Assembly: GCA_963713085.1 (NCBI GenBank)
Contig: CAVQKQ010000010.1
Location: 80,047 to 144,046 of the forward strand
DNA length: 64,000 bases
Direction: 5' to 3'
Source: PFJX01 sp963713085
Lineage (GTDB): Bacteria; Pseudomonadota; Gammaproteobacteria; Burkholderiales; Thiobacillaceae
In this document: in pieces, positions 17,992-27,198 of the stretch
Position numbering within the stretch: position 1 is the stretch's first letter
Layout: each line of letters opens with the position of its first letter
Translations under genes and position numbers: made by a program
The notes under the pieces: generated by a model
What the model was told of the DNA's origin: nothing
What the model saw: the letters and a program-made list of their open reading frames with translations, nothing else
The model's database searches: none

Positions 17992-18192
17992 ATGGAAACG
18001 CCTGTAACCCTTGCCGGGGGCAAACTGTTGAACTGCGACCTTGACGAGACCTGCATGGATCTGGACTGCGATGAGGTCATGGACGAATATGCCGATGCCT
18101 TGCTGGAAACATCGGCCGGTGCTGATTTCCTGGCCCATTACTGCGGGCTGGAGTACCTGGAAAAACTGCAGCACCCGGATGATCCGGAATAG
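17992..18192 (+). CDS. Small acidic cysteine-containing protein, unknown
   Basis: A 66-residue acidic protein (many Asp/Glu) starting at ATG with a very strong GGAAGGAGGATGTC leader, which makes expression likely. Its four Cys lie in LNCDLDETCMDLDCDEV (about 14-30) and HYCGLEYL; the spacing hints at metal binding but matches no family I know. Divergent from nnrD (60 bp) and followed by an intrinsic-terminator-like hairpin. Function unknown. Confidence 0.7.
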   Translation: METPVTLAGGKLLNCDLDETCMDLDCDEVMDEYADALLETSAGADFLAHYCGLEYLEKLQHPDDPE

Positions 18193-18236
18193 GTGATTTG
18201 TCACATAGCTTCAGACATTTGTTTTTCAGCATAATG

Positions 18237-18263
18237 AGCCGGTTCCCGCCGGCTTATTTTTTT
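18237..18263 (+). terminator. Intrinsic terminator after the small acidic gene
   Basis: AGCCGG-TTCCCG-CCGGCT is a 6-bp stem followed by TATTTTTTT, a textbook rho-independent shape, 44 bp after the stop at 18192. Its U-tract ends one base before the ATG of the response-regulator gene, so the same bases form that gene's leader. Confidence 0.7.
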
Positions 18264-18264
18264 C

Positions 18265-18669
18265 ATGAATCAAGGCTTGATCTCTGTTCTGGTCGTGGAT
18301 GACGACACCCTCATGCGGGAAGTGCTCAAGGCAGTTCTGCGCGACGAAGGGTTCAAGATCGCCGGGGAGGCCAAGGATGGCCAATCTGCCATTTCCATGC
18401 TGGAGAGACTGGAGAAGCATCTCCCTGACGTAGTGTGTCTGGATTTGAACATGCTGGGCATCTCGGGGCTGGAAACCCTGAAGGCGATACGCAGCAAATT
18501 TCCCGGGATAACGGTGGTCATGATTTCGGGCGATTCTTCCATGGATACGGTCCGCGAAGCGGTGGGATACGGTGCCTCGGGCTTTGTCATCAAGCCTTTC
18601 AAGTCCGGTCAGGTCGGTTCCTCCCTGCGGGCGGCGCTCAAGGACTCAGGGAATACCTCCTTCGGCTAG
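18265..18669 (+). CDS. Stand-alone receiver-domain response regulator (CheY-like)
   Basis: A 134-residue receiver domain and nothing else. The acidic pocket is Asp12-Asp13, phospho-acceptor Asp60 (VVCLDLNM), switch Ser88 (MISGDSS) and Lys110 (VIKPF). With no output domain it probably acts by protein contact, like CheY or a phosphorelay intermediate. No histidine kinase is in the window. The ATG is immediately after a terminator U-tract and lacks a Shine-Dalgarno site; CATAAT at 18230-18235 could be a -10 box giving a very short leader. Confidence 0.9.
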   Translation: MNQGLISVLVVDDDTLMREVLKAVLRDEGFKIAGEAKDGQSAISMLERLEKHLPDVVCLDLNMLGISGLETLKAIRSKFPGITVVMISGDSSMDTVREAVGYGASGFVIKPFKSGQVGSSLRAALKDSGNTSFG

Positions 18670-18702
18670 AATCCAAGGCTTGGCAAATTTCGGTTAAGCC
18701 CC

Positions 18703-21700
18703 ATGTCCCGTGTCCTGTTTCTGAAGGGTGGTCCAGCCCTCTCCGATTTCCGCGTCAATAAGCTGTTGGCAGTTCTCGGACCCTTAGGGGTTGCCGAGGT
18801 CGGTACCGAATACCGCTATTTCACGGAGTTGACAGGGAAACTGGGCACTGCCGAGCTGACTTTCCTCGGTGACCTGCTGCAGGCGTCACCCGATAAACCC
18901 CAGCCGAACCTGCTGCTGGTGATTCCCCGCCTGGGTACGATTTCTCCCTGGTCCTCCAAGGCCACGGACATCGTCGCCAACTGCGGGTTGGCCAATATCG
19001 CCCGGATCGAGCGGGGCATCGGCTGGCGCCTGGCCGGCAGGAAAGGCCGCCCGCTCAAGTCCGAGCAGGTGCTGGCCGCCTTGCCCCACCTGCACGACCG
19101 CATGACCGAGAGCGTGCTGTTCGACGAGACCGGGGCGGAACAGCTGTTCCACCATGTCGAACCCCAGCCCTTGCAAAGCGTGGACATCCTCAAGGGAGGC
19201 AGGAAGGCCCTGGAGAAGGCCAACGCGGAATGGGGCCTGGCCCTGTCGCCGGACGAGATCGACTACCTGGTGAGCAACTTCAAGCGAGTCAAGCGCAATC
19301 CCACCGACGTGGAATTGATGATGTTCGCCCAGGCCAACTCGGAGCACTGCCGCCACAAGATCTTCAACGCAGAATGGGTGATCGACGGGAAGAAACAGAC
19401 CGATTCCTTGTTCGGGATGATCCGCCACACCCATACCGTGCGGCCGCAAGGTACCCTCTCCGCTTACGGTGACAACGCCTCGGTGATCGAGGGGGCGACC
19501 ATCGGCCGCTTCTATCCGGACGGCGACGGGATCTACCGCTTCCACCAGGAGCCCACCCACATCCTGATGAAGGTGGAGACCCACAACCATCCCACCGCCA
19601 TCTCCCCCTTTCCCGGCGCGGCCACCGGCTCCGGCGGCGAGATCCGCGACGAGGGGGCTGTGGGCCAGGGTTCCAAGCCCAAGGCGGGTCTGACCGGTTT
19701 TACCGTATCCAACCTGCGCATCCCCGGTTTCGAGCAACCCTGGGAACACGAGGAGGGCAAGCCCGTCGGCAAGCCCGGGCGCATCGTCTCCGCCCTGCAG
19801 ATCATGCTGGAAGGCCCCATCGGCGCCGCCGCCTTCAACAACGAATTCGGCCGTCCCAACCTGACCGGCTATTTCCGCAGCTTCGAGATGAAGACCCCGG
19901 ACGGCCAGGTGCGGGGCTACCACAAGCCCATCATGCTGGCTGGCGGCGTGGGCAACATCCAGGAAGGCCACATCCACAAGAAGAAATTCCGTTCCGGCAC
20001 CCTGCTGATCCAGCTGGGCGGCCCGGGGATGCTCATCGGCCTGGGCGGCGGCGCCGCCTCCAGCCTGGGGGCGGGCAGCAACGTGGAGGCCCTGGACTTC
20101 GACTCGGTCCAGCGGGGCAACCCGGAGATCCAGCGCCGCGCCCAGGAGGTCATCGACCGTTGCTGGCAAATGGGGGCGGCCAACCCCATCCTGTCGGTCC
20201 ACGACGTGGGCGCCGGCGGCCTGTCCAACGCCATGCCCGAGCTGGCCCACGGCGCCGGCCTGGGCGCCCGCTTCGAACTGCGCGCAGTGCCCAGCCTGGA
20301 GCCGGGCATGTCGCCCCGGGAGATCTGGTCCAACGAGGCCCAGGAACGCTACGTTCTGGCCATCGCGCCCAAGGACCTGCCTGCCTTCCAGGCCCTCTGC
20401 GATCGAGAGCGCTGCCCCTTCGCCGTGGTGGGCAAGGCCACCCGGGACGGCCAGCTGGTGGTGAACGACAGCCACTTCGGCAACCGTCCCGTGGACATGG
20501 AGATGGAGGTACTGCTGGGCAAGCCGCCGCGCATGATCCGCAAGGTCACGCACCAGCCCCCGACCCTGACGCACTTCCAGGCCGAAGGTCTGGACCTGAA
20601 AGAGGCCGCCTACCGCGTCCTGCGCCATCCCGCAGTGGCCAACAAGACCTTCCTCATCACCATCGGCGACCGCACCGTGGGCGGTTTCACCGCCCGGGAC
20701 CAGTTCGTCGGCCCCTGGCAAATGCCGGTGGCGGACGTGGCGGTGACCGCCATGGGCTACGACACCCAGCTGGGCGAGGCCATGGCCATGGGTGAACGCA
20801 CGCCCCTGGCCCTGATCGACCCCGCGGCCTCCGGCCGCATGGCGGTGGGCGAGGCCATCACCAACCTGGCCGCGGCGGTGGTGAACGACATTGCCGACAT
20901 CCGGCTGTCCGCCAACTGGATGGCCGCAGCGGGCCACCCGGGGGAGGACGCCTCCCTATTCGACACGGTCCGGGCCGTGGGCAAGGAACTGTGTCCGGCC
21001 CTGGGGATCAGCATTCCGGTGGGCAAGGACTCCATGTCCATGCGCACCACCTGGAGCGAGGGAGGCGAGGCCAAGGCCGTGATTTCCCCCCTGTCCCTCA
21101 TCGTCTCCGCTTTCGCCCCTTCGCCGGATGTGCGCGGCACCCTCACTCCCCGACTGCGCACCGACCTCGGAGACACCGACCTGATCCTGTTGGACCTGGG
21201 CAGGGGACACAATCGTCTGGGCGCCAGCACCCTGGGCCAGGTCTACAAGGAACTGGGCGATGACTGCCCCGACCTGGATGATCCGGCCCGGCTCAAGGCC
21301 TTCTTCGGCCTGATCCAGCGACTGAACCGGGAAGGCAAGCTGCTGGCCTACCACGACCGGTCAGACGGCGGCCTGTTCGCCACCCTCGCGGAGATGGCCT
21401 TCACCGGCCGTTGCGGCGTGGATCTGGACGTGGACGAACTGCGCTACCACCGCATACACGACGACATCATGGAGGACGTGGAGGATGCCCCCGACCCACA
21501 CGAGCCCTACACCAGCCGGCTGTTCGGCATCCTGTTCAACGAGGAACTGGGGGCGGTGATCCAGGTGCGGCGCGAGGATACCGGCGCGGTCATAGAGGCC
21601 TGCATCGACGCGGGCCTGCGCGACGAGTTCTACATCGTCGGCGCGCCCAACCGGAAGGACCGCTTCCGCATCCTGCGTGAAGGTCGGCCGGTGTTCGACG

Positions 21701-22653
21701 AGCCCCGGGCCGACCTACTGGCGGCCTGGTCCGAGACCACCCACCGCATGCAGGCCCTGCGCGACAACCCGGACTGCGCCCGGCAGGAATTCGATGGCCT
21801 GGTGGCCAAGAAGAATCCGGGCCTCCACGCCGATCTGAGCTTCGACTTGAATGAAGACGTGGCCGCACCCTACGTGAAGAAGCGGCGCGCCCAGCCCAAG
21901 GTGGCGATCCTGCGGGAGCAGGGGGTCAACGGCCAGATGGAGATGGCCGCCGCCTTCGCCCGAGCCGGCTTCGCTCCGGTGGACGTTCACATGAGCGACA
22001 TCCTGTCGGACCGGATCCAACTCAAGGCATTCAAGGGCCTCGCGGTCTGCGGCGGCTTCAGCTACGGCGATGTGCTGGGGGCCGGCGGCGGCTGGGCCGC
22101 CTCGATCCTGCACAACCCCCTGGCCAGGGACCAGTTCCAGGCCTTCTTCCATCGGGCCGACAGCTTTGCCCTGGGGGTGTGCAACGGCTGCCAGATGATG
22201 AGCCGGCTCAAGGGCATCATCCCCGGCGCCGAGCACTGGCCCCGCTTCGAGCGCAACCTGTCGGAGCAGTTCGAGGCCCGCTTCGTCATGGTGGAAGTGC
22301 CGGAAAGCCCCTCCATCCTGTTCGACGGCATGGCAGGCTCCAGAATGCCCATCGTGGTGGCCCACGGCGAAGGGCGGGCGGTGTTCGATTCCAAGTCCCA
22401 GCGCAAGGCCACCGAGGTCTGCCTGCGCTATGTGGACAACCGGGGCCGCAAGACCGAGGCCTATCCCCTCAACCCCAACGGCTCGCCCAAGGGCATCACC
22501 GGCCTGACCACGCCGGATGGCCGCTTCACCATCATGATGCCCCACCCGGAGCGGGTGTTCCGCGCCGCGCAGTACTCCTGGCGGCCCGATGGGTGGCGGG
22601 AGGACGGCCCCTGGCTGCGGCTGTTCCGCAACGCCAGGAAATGGGTGGGGTGA
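18703..22653 (+). CDS. purL: Phosphoribosylformylglycinamidine synthase
   Basis: Large (single-chain) FGAM synthase of 1316 residues, which converts FGAR to FGAM in purine synthesis using glutamine and ATP. Seen are ETHNHPTAISPFPGAATGSGG, SVHDVGAGGLSNAMPEL, YHDRSDGGLFATLAEMAF, and the C-terminal class I glutaminase with GGFSYGDVLGAGGGWA, nucleophile Cys1160 in GVCNGCQMM and the HGEGR and MPHPER elements. Length matches the proteobacterial form. It is 33 bp after the response regulator and may be co-transcribed. Confidence 0.98.
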   Translation: MSRVLFLKGGPALSDFRVNKLLAVLGPLGVAEVGTEYRYFTELTGKLGTAELTFLGDLLQASPDKPQPNLLLVIPRLGTISPWSSKATDIVANCGLANIARIERGIGWRLAGRKGRPLKSEQVLAALPHLHDRMTESVLFDETGAEQLFHHVEPQPLQSVDILKGGRKALEKANAEWGLALSPDEIDYLVSNFKRVKRNPTDVELMMFAQANSEHCRHKIFNAEWVIDGKKQTDSLFGMIRHTHTVRPQGTLSAYGDNASVIEGATIGRFYPDGDGIYRFHQEPTHILMKVETHNHPTAISPFPGAATGSGGEIRDEGAVGQGSKPKAGLTGFTVSNLRIPGFEQPWEHEEGKPVGKPGRIVSALQIMLEGPIGAAAFNNEFGRPNLTGYFRSFEMKTPDGQVRGYHKPIMLAGGVGNIQEGHIHKKKFRSGTLLIQLGGPGMLIGLGGGAASSLGAGSNVEALDFDSVQRGNPEIQRRAQEVIDRCWQMGAANPILSVHDVGAGGLSNAMPELAHGAGLGARFELRAVPSLEPGMSPREIWSNEAQERYVLAIAPKDLPAFQALCDRERCPFAVVGKATRDGQLVVNDSHFGNRPVDMEMEVLLGKPPRMIRKVTHQPPTLTHFQAEGLDLKEAAYRVLRHPAVANKTFLITIGDRTVGGFTARDQFVGPWQMPVADVAVTAMGYDTQLGEAMAMGERTPLALIDPAASGRMAVGEAITNLAAAVVNDIADIRLSANWMAAAGHPGEDASLFDTVRAVGKELCPALGISIPVGKDSMSMRTTWSEGGEAKAVISPLSLIVSAFAPSPDVRGTLTPRLRTDLGDTDLILLDLGRGHNRLGASTLGQVYKELGDDCPDLDDPARLKAFFGLIQRLNREGKLLAYHDRSDGGLFATLAEMAFTGRCGVDLDVDELRYHRIHDDIMEDVEDAPDPHEPYTSRLFGILFNEELGAVIQVRREDTGAVIEACIDAGLRDEFYIVGAPNRKDRFRILREGRPVFDEPRADLLAAWSETTHRMQALRDNPDCARQEFDGLVAKKNPGLHADLSFDLNEDVAAPYVKKRRAQPKVAILREQGVNGQMEMAAAFARAGFAPVDVHMSDILSDRIQLKAFKGLAVCGGFSYGDVLGAGGGWAASILHNPLARDQFQAFFHRADSFALGVCNGCQMMSRLKGIIPGAEHWPRFERNLSEQFEARFVMVEVPESPSILFDGMAGSRMPIVVAHGEGRAVFDSKSQRKATEVCLRYVDNRGRKTEAYPLNPNGSPKGITGLTTPDGRFTIMMPHPERVFRAAQYSWRPDGWREDGPWLRLFRNARKWVG

Positions 22654-22989
22654 GGTAAGTACAGTCCACGACTCTGGCAATCAGCGTCAGGTCAGTGGTG
22701 TGAACTGGCATTCAGCTAGATTGATGTAAAAGGCGGCAGGTCGGCCAAGGATAGGGGTAGGGGACGGCGAGCGCCGTTCCCTACCCCTATCCCCGGCAGA
22801 CGAACTGCCGGTCGTGGGCGGGTAACTGACCGACGCTTTTTCGGCCACTGCCGGTGTTCGCCGCGTCCCGACACGGCTGTTTGGCGGTGACCACCTTCTT
22901 CCACCTCGAACCGGCACCGTCGACCCACAAGAATCAGCCAAATGCCGCTGGCGAGGGCTCGGTCAAGCCCGGGCCCGTCGGAACCCTGA
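22654..22989. other. Intergenic region after purL
   Basis: About 336 bp between convergent purL and a small membrane protein. It holds the tandem hairpin annotated separately; the remainder (22812-22989) has no supported gene and I recognise nothing in it. Confidence 0.4.
22749..22811. repeat. Tandem long hairpins downstream of purL
   Basis: First hairpin: 20-nt arms at 22749-22768 and 22773-22792 around a GAGC loop, matching at 19 of 20 positions, with the remaining pair a G-U wobble when transcribed on the + strand. One base later, CCGGCAG (22793-22799) and CTGCCGG (22805-22811) form a second 7-bp stem around ACGAA. No U-tract follows. It is either a transcript-end/processing structure for purL or a dispersed palindromic repeat. 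Confidence 0.75.
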
Positions 22990-23376
22990 TCAGCGTCGGG
23001 TCGCTGAGAAGCGGAGGAAGGCGCCATAGAACGCCGAAAAGATCAGGTCTCCGACGACGCCAATAAGGATGAAGCCGGGGATTTGACCGGGACGCGTGAG
23101 GTAGAAATAGAGGTAGATGACGGAGAAGGAGACCTTCCCGATGATCCCGACCGGGACGAAGGCTTTGTTGGCATGCATGTCCCGGTAGACCGACAGCACG
23201 CCGATGCCGAACGTTACGAACAGCGCGATCCAGCAGTAATACCAGACGGGCGGGTCCGGGGGCTGAAGCCCTGAGAGGCCGAACACCCATGGCATCAACA
23301 ACACGAGCACAGCGCCGCCGACGATGTTCCACAGCGCGCTGACCAGAAACATCCTCCGATAGAACGTTTCGTTCAT
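22990..23376 (-). CDS. Four-helix membrane protein, unknown
   Basis: A 128-residue protein with four predicted membrane helices (about 7-30, 44-64, 72-93, 99-119) and short loops. I recall similar small uncharacterised bacterial inner-membrane proteins but cannot assign a function. It starts at ATG 23376, just downstream of the secreted-protein gene in the same direction (41 bp gap), so it may be the last gene of the di-heme cytochrome operon. Confidence 0.7.
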   Translation of the reverse strand: MNETFYRRMFLVSALWNIVGGAVLVLLMPWVFGLSGLQPPDPPVWYYCWIALFVTFGIGVLSVYRDMHANKAFVPVGIIGKVSFSVIYLYFYLTRPGQIPGFILIGVVGDLIFSAFYGAFLRFSATRR

Positions 23377-23417
23377 TGGCTATCCACCCTGGTGATATTT
23401 GAGTCGCTGCCCGTTAA

Positions 23418-23807
23418 TTATGGTGCGTCCAGTTCCACCTTCACCCACTCCGCCACCTGCTGCTCGGCATCGGCGAACTTGATCTCCGCCCGCCGGCCGG
23501 GAACCAGGTCCGCGAGGCCCCCGCTGGTGTTGGGCAGTCGCAGCAGGCTGCGGTCCAGCCAGATACGGGTGGTTTGGGTGATCCTGGCCGGTCCGGCTTG
23601 ACCATCCTCGGCCAGGGTGATGCGCTTGTTGACCGGGTCCACCGTTTCGATGCGGCCGATGAGGGTCTGCGTCCCGGAGAGTCCCGGCGATTGCCCCAGG
23701 GGGATGAACCGCTCGGCCGCCTTTTGCGCGTGGGCCAGGGGCGGAATGGCGAGGAATCCGGCCAACCCGAGCGCCAGCAGGCCCGTCAGCCATATGGATC
23801 GCTTCAT
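23418..23807 (-). CDS. Secreted small protein, unknown
   Basis: A 129-residue protein with a clear signal peptide (KRSIWLTGLLALGLAGFLAIPPLAHA, cleavage about 27) and a small beta-rich domain (TLIGRIETVDPVNKRITLAEDGQ...) resembling the short OB-like periplasmic domains that describe an additive in a solvent barrel. The start overlaps the upstream cytochrome gene stop by four bases (ATGA), so the two are translationally coupled and probably act together in the periplasm. Confidence 0.75.
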   Translation of the reverse strand: MKRSIWLTGLLALGLAGFLAIPPLAHAQKAAERFIPLGQSPGLSGTQTLIGRIETVDPVNKRITLAEDGQAGPARITQTTRIWLDRSLLRLPNTSGGLADLVPGRRAEIKFADAEQQVAEWVKVELDAP

Positions 23808-25213
23808 GGTTCCCTCCTGAGCGCAACCTCGGTGGCAACCGGCTCGTCGCCGGTCAGTTCCTCACGTGCCCTGCCCAGTTCCGCCAGGGCCTGGCGCGCC
23901 AGGGGTTCGCCGAAAAAGAACAGGTATCCGGCCCACCGGGTCAGGTGTGCGGCTTCCCGGAGATGGGCGAGCGCCCGGGGATGCAGGCCGGCCTGGGCGA
24001 GCACCCGTCCGGCGTCGCCGATCTCCTGGGCGGCCTGGGCCAGGCCCGGCTGGTTTTGGGCGTAATCGAACAGGCTTTTCCCCAAGGTGGCGCGCAACAG
24101 ATCATCCCCCTGCCGGATGTTCTCCAGGGCGTTGATGACCCGCAGGAAGGCGGCCACCGCTTCCACCTGGCCGGTTTCCAGGTGGATCCCCACGCCGTGG
24201 GGGTCCAGGCCGGCGAGGAAGCGGCCGGCCGGGGACTGGTTGAAGGCCTCGCTGTTGTAGAAACCCACCGCGCCCTCCACGGTCTGGGCCGCGTTGTTGT
24301 GGAAGAAGGGGGGTGTATCCGCCGCCTCCACCAGGGGCGGCGTGTTGAACTGGCCGTTGCCCGGGGTGCCGAAGCCGTCGTCCGGAGGGATCCGTTCCCC
24401 GCTCAGGCCGGCCGGGGTGTCGGGCAGGTTTTCCACCCCGGTGTCGAAGCTGGCGTTGCCCAGGCTGCCTGCGCCGAAATCGGCATTGGCGCCGGCGTTG
24501 TGATGGCACAGGTTGCACTTGCCCAGGTGTTCGTCCATGAAGATGGCCTGGCCGCGTTTGGCCAGGGTGCCCTTGAGAGGCAGGGGCAGGGCCAGTTCCC
24601 GCTGGCGTCCCAGGGACAGCATGAAGGCCTCCAGGGCATCCAGCTCCGCGTCCGTGGGCAGTCGGAAGTCCACGCCCGGCACGCGCCCCAGGGTGCGGGT
24701 GAAATGCTGGATCACCGCCCCGGTGGCAAAGGCGCGCAGACTGCCGTCGCCGGGGGCGCCGTCTCCCGACCAGCCGGTGCGGGGACCGTTGGGACTGGCG
24801 ACCGAGGTGGACAGGGCCAGGACGTGGGGTACCGCGCGCATGACGAAGCGCTTGTCCAGGTCGTCGAAGCCGTCCAGGTTCTCCCGTATCAGCCCGAATT
24901 CCCGCATCAGAGACGGGGTCTCGAAACCCTGCTTCAGCGCTGGCTGGTACTCGGCCACGAACAGGGGATGGGTGGCGGGCAAACGGGCGATATAGGCGGC
25001 GTCCAGGGTGTAGCTGTTTTCGGCCGGATGGCAGGTGCCGCAGGTGCGGCCGTTGCCGGCGAAGGTCTCGTTGAAGAAGATCTGGCGTCCCCAGGCGACC
25101 TGGTCGGACCCGGGGTCGGACGCCACCGCGCCGTGCCAGGGGGCCAGCAGGGCGGTGGCGAGGGCCAGGGCGGACCGGAGGCGGCGCCGGCGTGCTTGTT
25201 GCTGCCGGTTCAT
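23804..25213 (-). CDS. Di-heme cytochrome c peroxidase-like protein
   Basis: A 469-residue exported protein (Arg-rich signal peptide, about 1-32) with two heme c attachment motifs: CGTCH at 58-62 and CNLCH at 233-237, plus MauG/CcpA-like segments such as TPSLMREF, PPFFHNN and EGAVGFYNS. It belongs to the cytochrome c peroxidase/MauG superfamily but is larger than typical CcpA (about 320 aa) and has an extra C-terminal helical region of about 100 residues. Substrate unknown. ATG 25213 is chosen because the signal peptide starts there. Divergent from the CDF gene. Confidence 0.88.
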   Translation of the reverse strand: MNRQQQARRRRLRSALALATALLAPWHGAVASDPGSDQVAWGRQIFFNETFAGNGRTCGTCHPAENSYTLDAAYIARLPATHPLFVAEYQPALKQGFETPSLMREFGLIRENLDGFDDLDKRFVMRAVPHVLALSTSVASPNGPRTGWSGDGAPGDGSLRAFATGAVIQHFTRTLGRVPGVDFRLPTDAELDALEAFMLSLGRQRELALPLPLKGTLAKRGQAIFMDEHLGKCNLCHHNAGANADFGAGSLGNASFDTGVENLPDTPAGLSGERIPPDDGFGTPGNGQFNTPPLVEAADTPPFFHNNAAQTVEGAVGFYNSEAFNQSPAGRFLAGLDPHGVGIHLETGQVEAVAAFLRVINALENIRQGDDLLRATLGKSLFDYAQNQPGLAQAAQEIGDAGRVLAQAGLHPRALAHLREAAHLTRWAGYLFFFGEPLARQALAELGRAREELTGDEPVATEVALRREP

Positions 25214-25356
25214 TTCTGATTTCCATATTTGTGCATGCGCCAGGATAGCGCGTCCACGCGCCCAAAGCCCAGTGATGTTCCCAGCCGGTATATGGCGGGG
25301 CCGAAGCAAGACATCTGGTGGGTGCCTGGACAGGTTGAGTAAAGGATAATTCCGGC

Positions 25357-26256
25357 ATGATTTCTTCCTCACTGAAACGCTACGCCTGGCTCTCCATCGC
25401 CGCCGCCCTGGCCACCATCCTGCTGAAGGGGGTGGCCTGGTGGATGACCGACTCCGTGGGGCTGTTGTCCGACGCCCTGGAGTCCTTCGTCAACCTTGCC
25501 GGCGCCCTGATGGCCCTGGCCATGCTCTCGCTGGCGGCCCAGCCGCCGGACGAGAACCATGCCCACGGCCACGGCAAGGCGGAATACTTTTCCAGCGCCT
25601 TCGAGGGCCTGCTCATCCTGCTGGCGGCCATGGGCATTGCCTACACCGCAATCGACCGCTTCCTGCATCCCCGGCCCCTGGAGTTGTTGGGCGTTGGCCT
25701 GGCGGTATCGGTGATCGCCTCCGCCATCAATTTCTTCACCGCGCGCACCCTCATGGCGGCGGGTCGGGAACACCGCTCCATCACCCTGGAGGCGGACGCC
25801 CGCCACCTGCTCACCGATGTGTGGACCTCGGCCGGGGTCATCCTCGCGGTGGCGGGGGTGTGGTTCACCGGCTGGCTGTGGCTGGACCCGGCCATCGCCG
25901 TGCTGGTGGCGCTCAATATCGTCTGGACCGGCTGGCAGTTGTTGAACCGTTCCGCCGCCGGTCTGATGGATGTTTCCATGGACCCGGAGCAGCAAGCTCT
26001 GATCGAACTGGTATTGGACGGATACCGCCGCCAGGGCCTGGCGTTCCATGCCCTGCGCACGCGCCAGGCCGGCGCCCGTTCTTTCGTCACCCTGCACGTG
26101 CTGGTGCCGGGGGAGTGGAGCGTCCAGCACGGCCACGATTGGCTGGAACGCATCGAGGCCGATATCCGAGCGGCCCTGCCCCAGACCCATGTCACCACCC
26201 ATCTAGAACCCCTGGAAGACCCTGTCTCCAACGAGGACGTGCGGCTGGATCGTTAG
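25357..26256 (+). CDS. Cation diffusion facilitator (CDF) transporter
   Basis: Inner-membrane metal/proton antiporter of 299 residues: six helices, LLSDALESFVNLAG in helix 2, DARHLLTDVWTSAG (HxxxD metal site) in helix 5, a His-rich loop DENHAHGHGKAEY, and a C-terminal cytosolic metal-binding domain (LRTRQAGARSFVTLHVLVPG). Zinc, cobalt, iron or manganese cannot be separated from sequence alone. It starts at ATG 25357, divergent from the di-heme gene (143 bp). Confidence 0.93.
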   Translation: MISSSLKRYAWLSIAAALATILLKGVAWWMTDSVGLLSDALESFVNLAGALMALAMLSLAAQPPDENHAHGHGKAEYFSSAFEGLLILLAAMGIAYTAIDRFLHPRPLELLGVGLAVSVIASAINFFTARTLMAAGREHRSITLEADARHLLTDVWTSAGVILAVAGVWFTGWLWLDPAIAVLVALNIVWTGWQLLNRSAAGLMDVSMDPEQQALIELVLDGYRRQGLAFHALRTRQAGARSFVTLHVLVPGEWSVQHGHDWLERIEADIRAALPQTHVTTHLEPLEDPVSNEDVRLDR

Positions 26257-26480
26257 TCCACTTCGGGTTCCGGCAGGCCACGGTCATTTCCGCCCGACGA
26301 TGGCCGATGGACTATAAATCGGTGTATCGGCTGGGAACCCGGACAGGACGGCGATAGGCCTCCGGAATGCCGCTTCGATGCCACGGTCTCCCGGCCGAAT
26401 CAATAATCTTCAAACAATATCGCTTTGCGGGCGGCCCTTGGTTCGATGCCGGGTACGCGCCGAAGGCGGAGGAGATCGAC

Positions 26481-26849
26481 ATGCAATATTCGCCATTGGG
26501 ATTTCAGGAAGTCAAGGTGGTGGCCCTGGCCGCCAAGGACCTGGCCCGCGCCAATGCCTTCTATCGGGATACCTTGGGCCTGGAGCCGGCCGTGGAAAAC
26601 GGCGTGGTCATCGGATATACGCTGGGCCAGGCCATCCTGATGCCGAAAGACGGCTGGTACGCCTCGCCGACGGACATGCCGAACCCGCGCATCACTCTGA
26701 CCTGCGACTCGGCGCCCGAGACCGAGAAGGCCTTGCGCGAGCGCGGAGTGGTCATCGCCGACCCGGTGGAGACCTACGATGAGGCCTACTTGATAGGCAG
26801 CTTCCTAGACAGCGAAGGCAACAAGCTCTGGTTCTGTTCCGACAAGTGA
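26481..26849 (+). CDS. VOC (glyoxalase/bleomycin-resistance fold) protein
   Basis: A 122-residue single VOC module: VVALAAKDLARANAFYRDTLGLEP opens the first beta-alpha-beta-beta-beta unit, and EALL-type ends are replaced by IGSFLDSEGNKLWFC. Function (isomerase, dioxygenase or binding protein) is not determinable. GGAGG lies eight bases upstream of ATG 26481, which decides the start against an open frame reaching 26367. Confidence 0.85.
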   Translation: MQYSPLGFQEVKVVALAAKDLARANAFYRDTLGLEPAVENGVVIGYTLGQAILMPKDGWYASPTDMPNPRITLTCDSAPETEKALRERGVVIADPVETYDEAYLIGSFLDSEGNKLWFCSDK

Positions 26850-27198
26850 AGCACCCCGGCCCCTAATTACCTGGCTGTGGACAGGGTTAACAAGGAGCAG
26901 GGCAGAGGCCGGCCGAGGGCACCTTATTGGTGATCGATGCCCCATTGCGGCGCGACCGGCAGACGGCATCGGCGGTTACCGGATGGGCCCCAAGCCCGGA
27001 TATATTCAGGAACTCCCAACCCATGGCCGCCGCTGTCCCGAAGCGGACAAAGCCTATGTCATTGATACAGATAGCTTGTCGTCCAGTCGTGCATGCACGC
27101 CCTAAGCGCGGCGCTGGGCCGGGAGTTTGCATGCCGGCGAAGGGGTGGAACGGATATTGCTGGATATCGGGCGACACCTCATCCCGGAATACATCTCC
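26850..27198. other. Intergenic region before the amine oxidase gene
   Basis: About 350 bp. Short open frames on both strands have no recognisable product. It probably contains the promoter for the two oxidoreductase genes, but I cannot place it. Confidence 0.4.
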
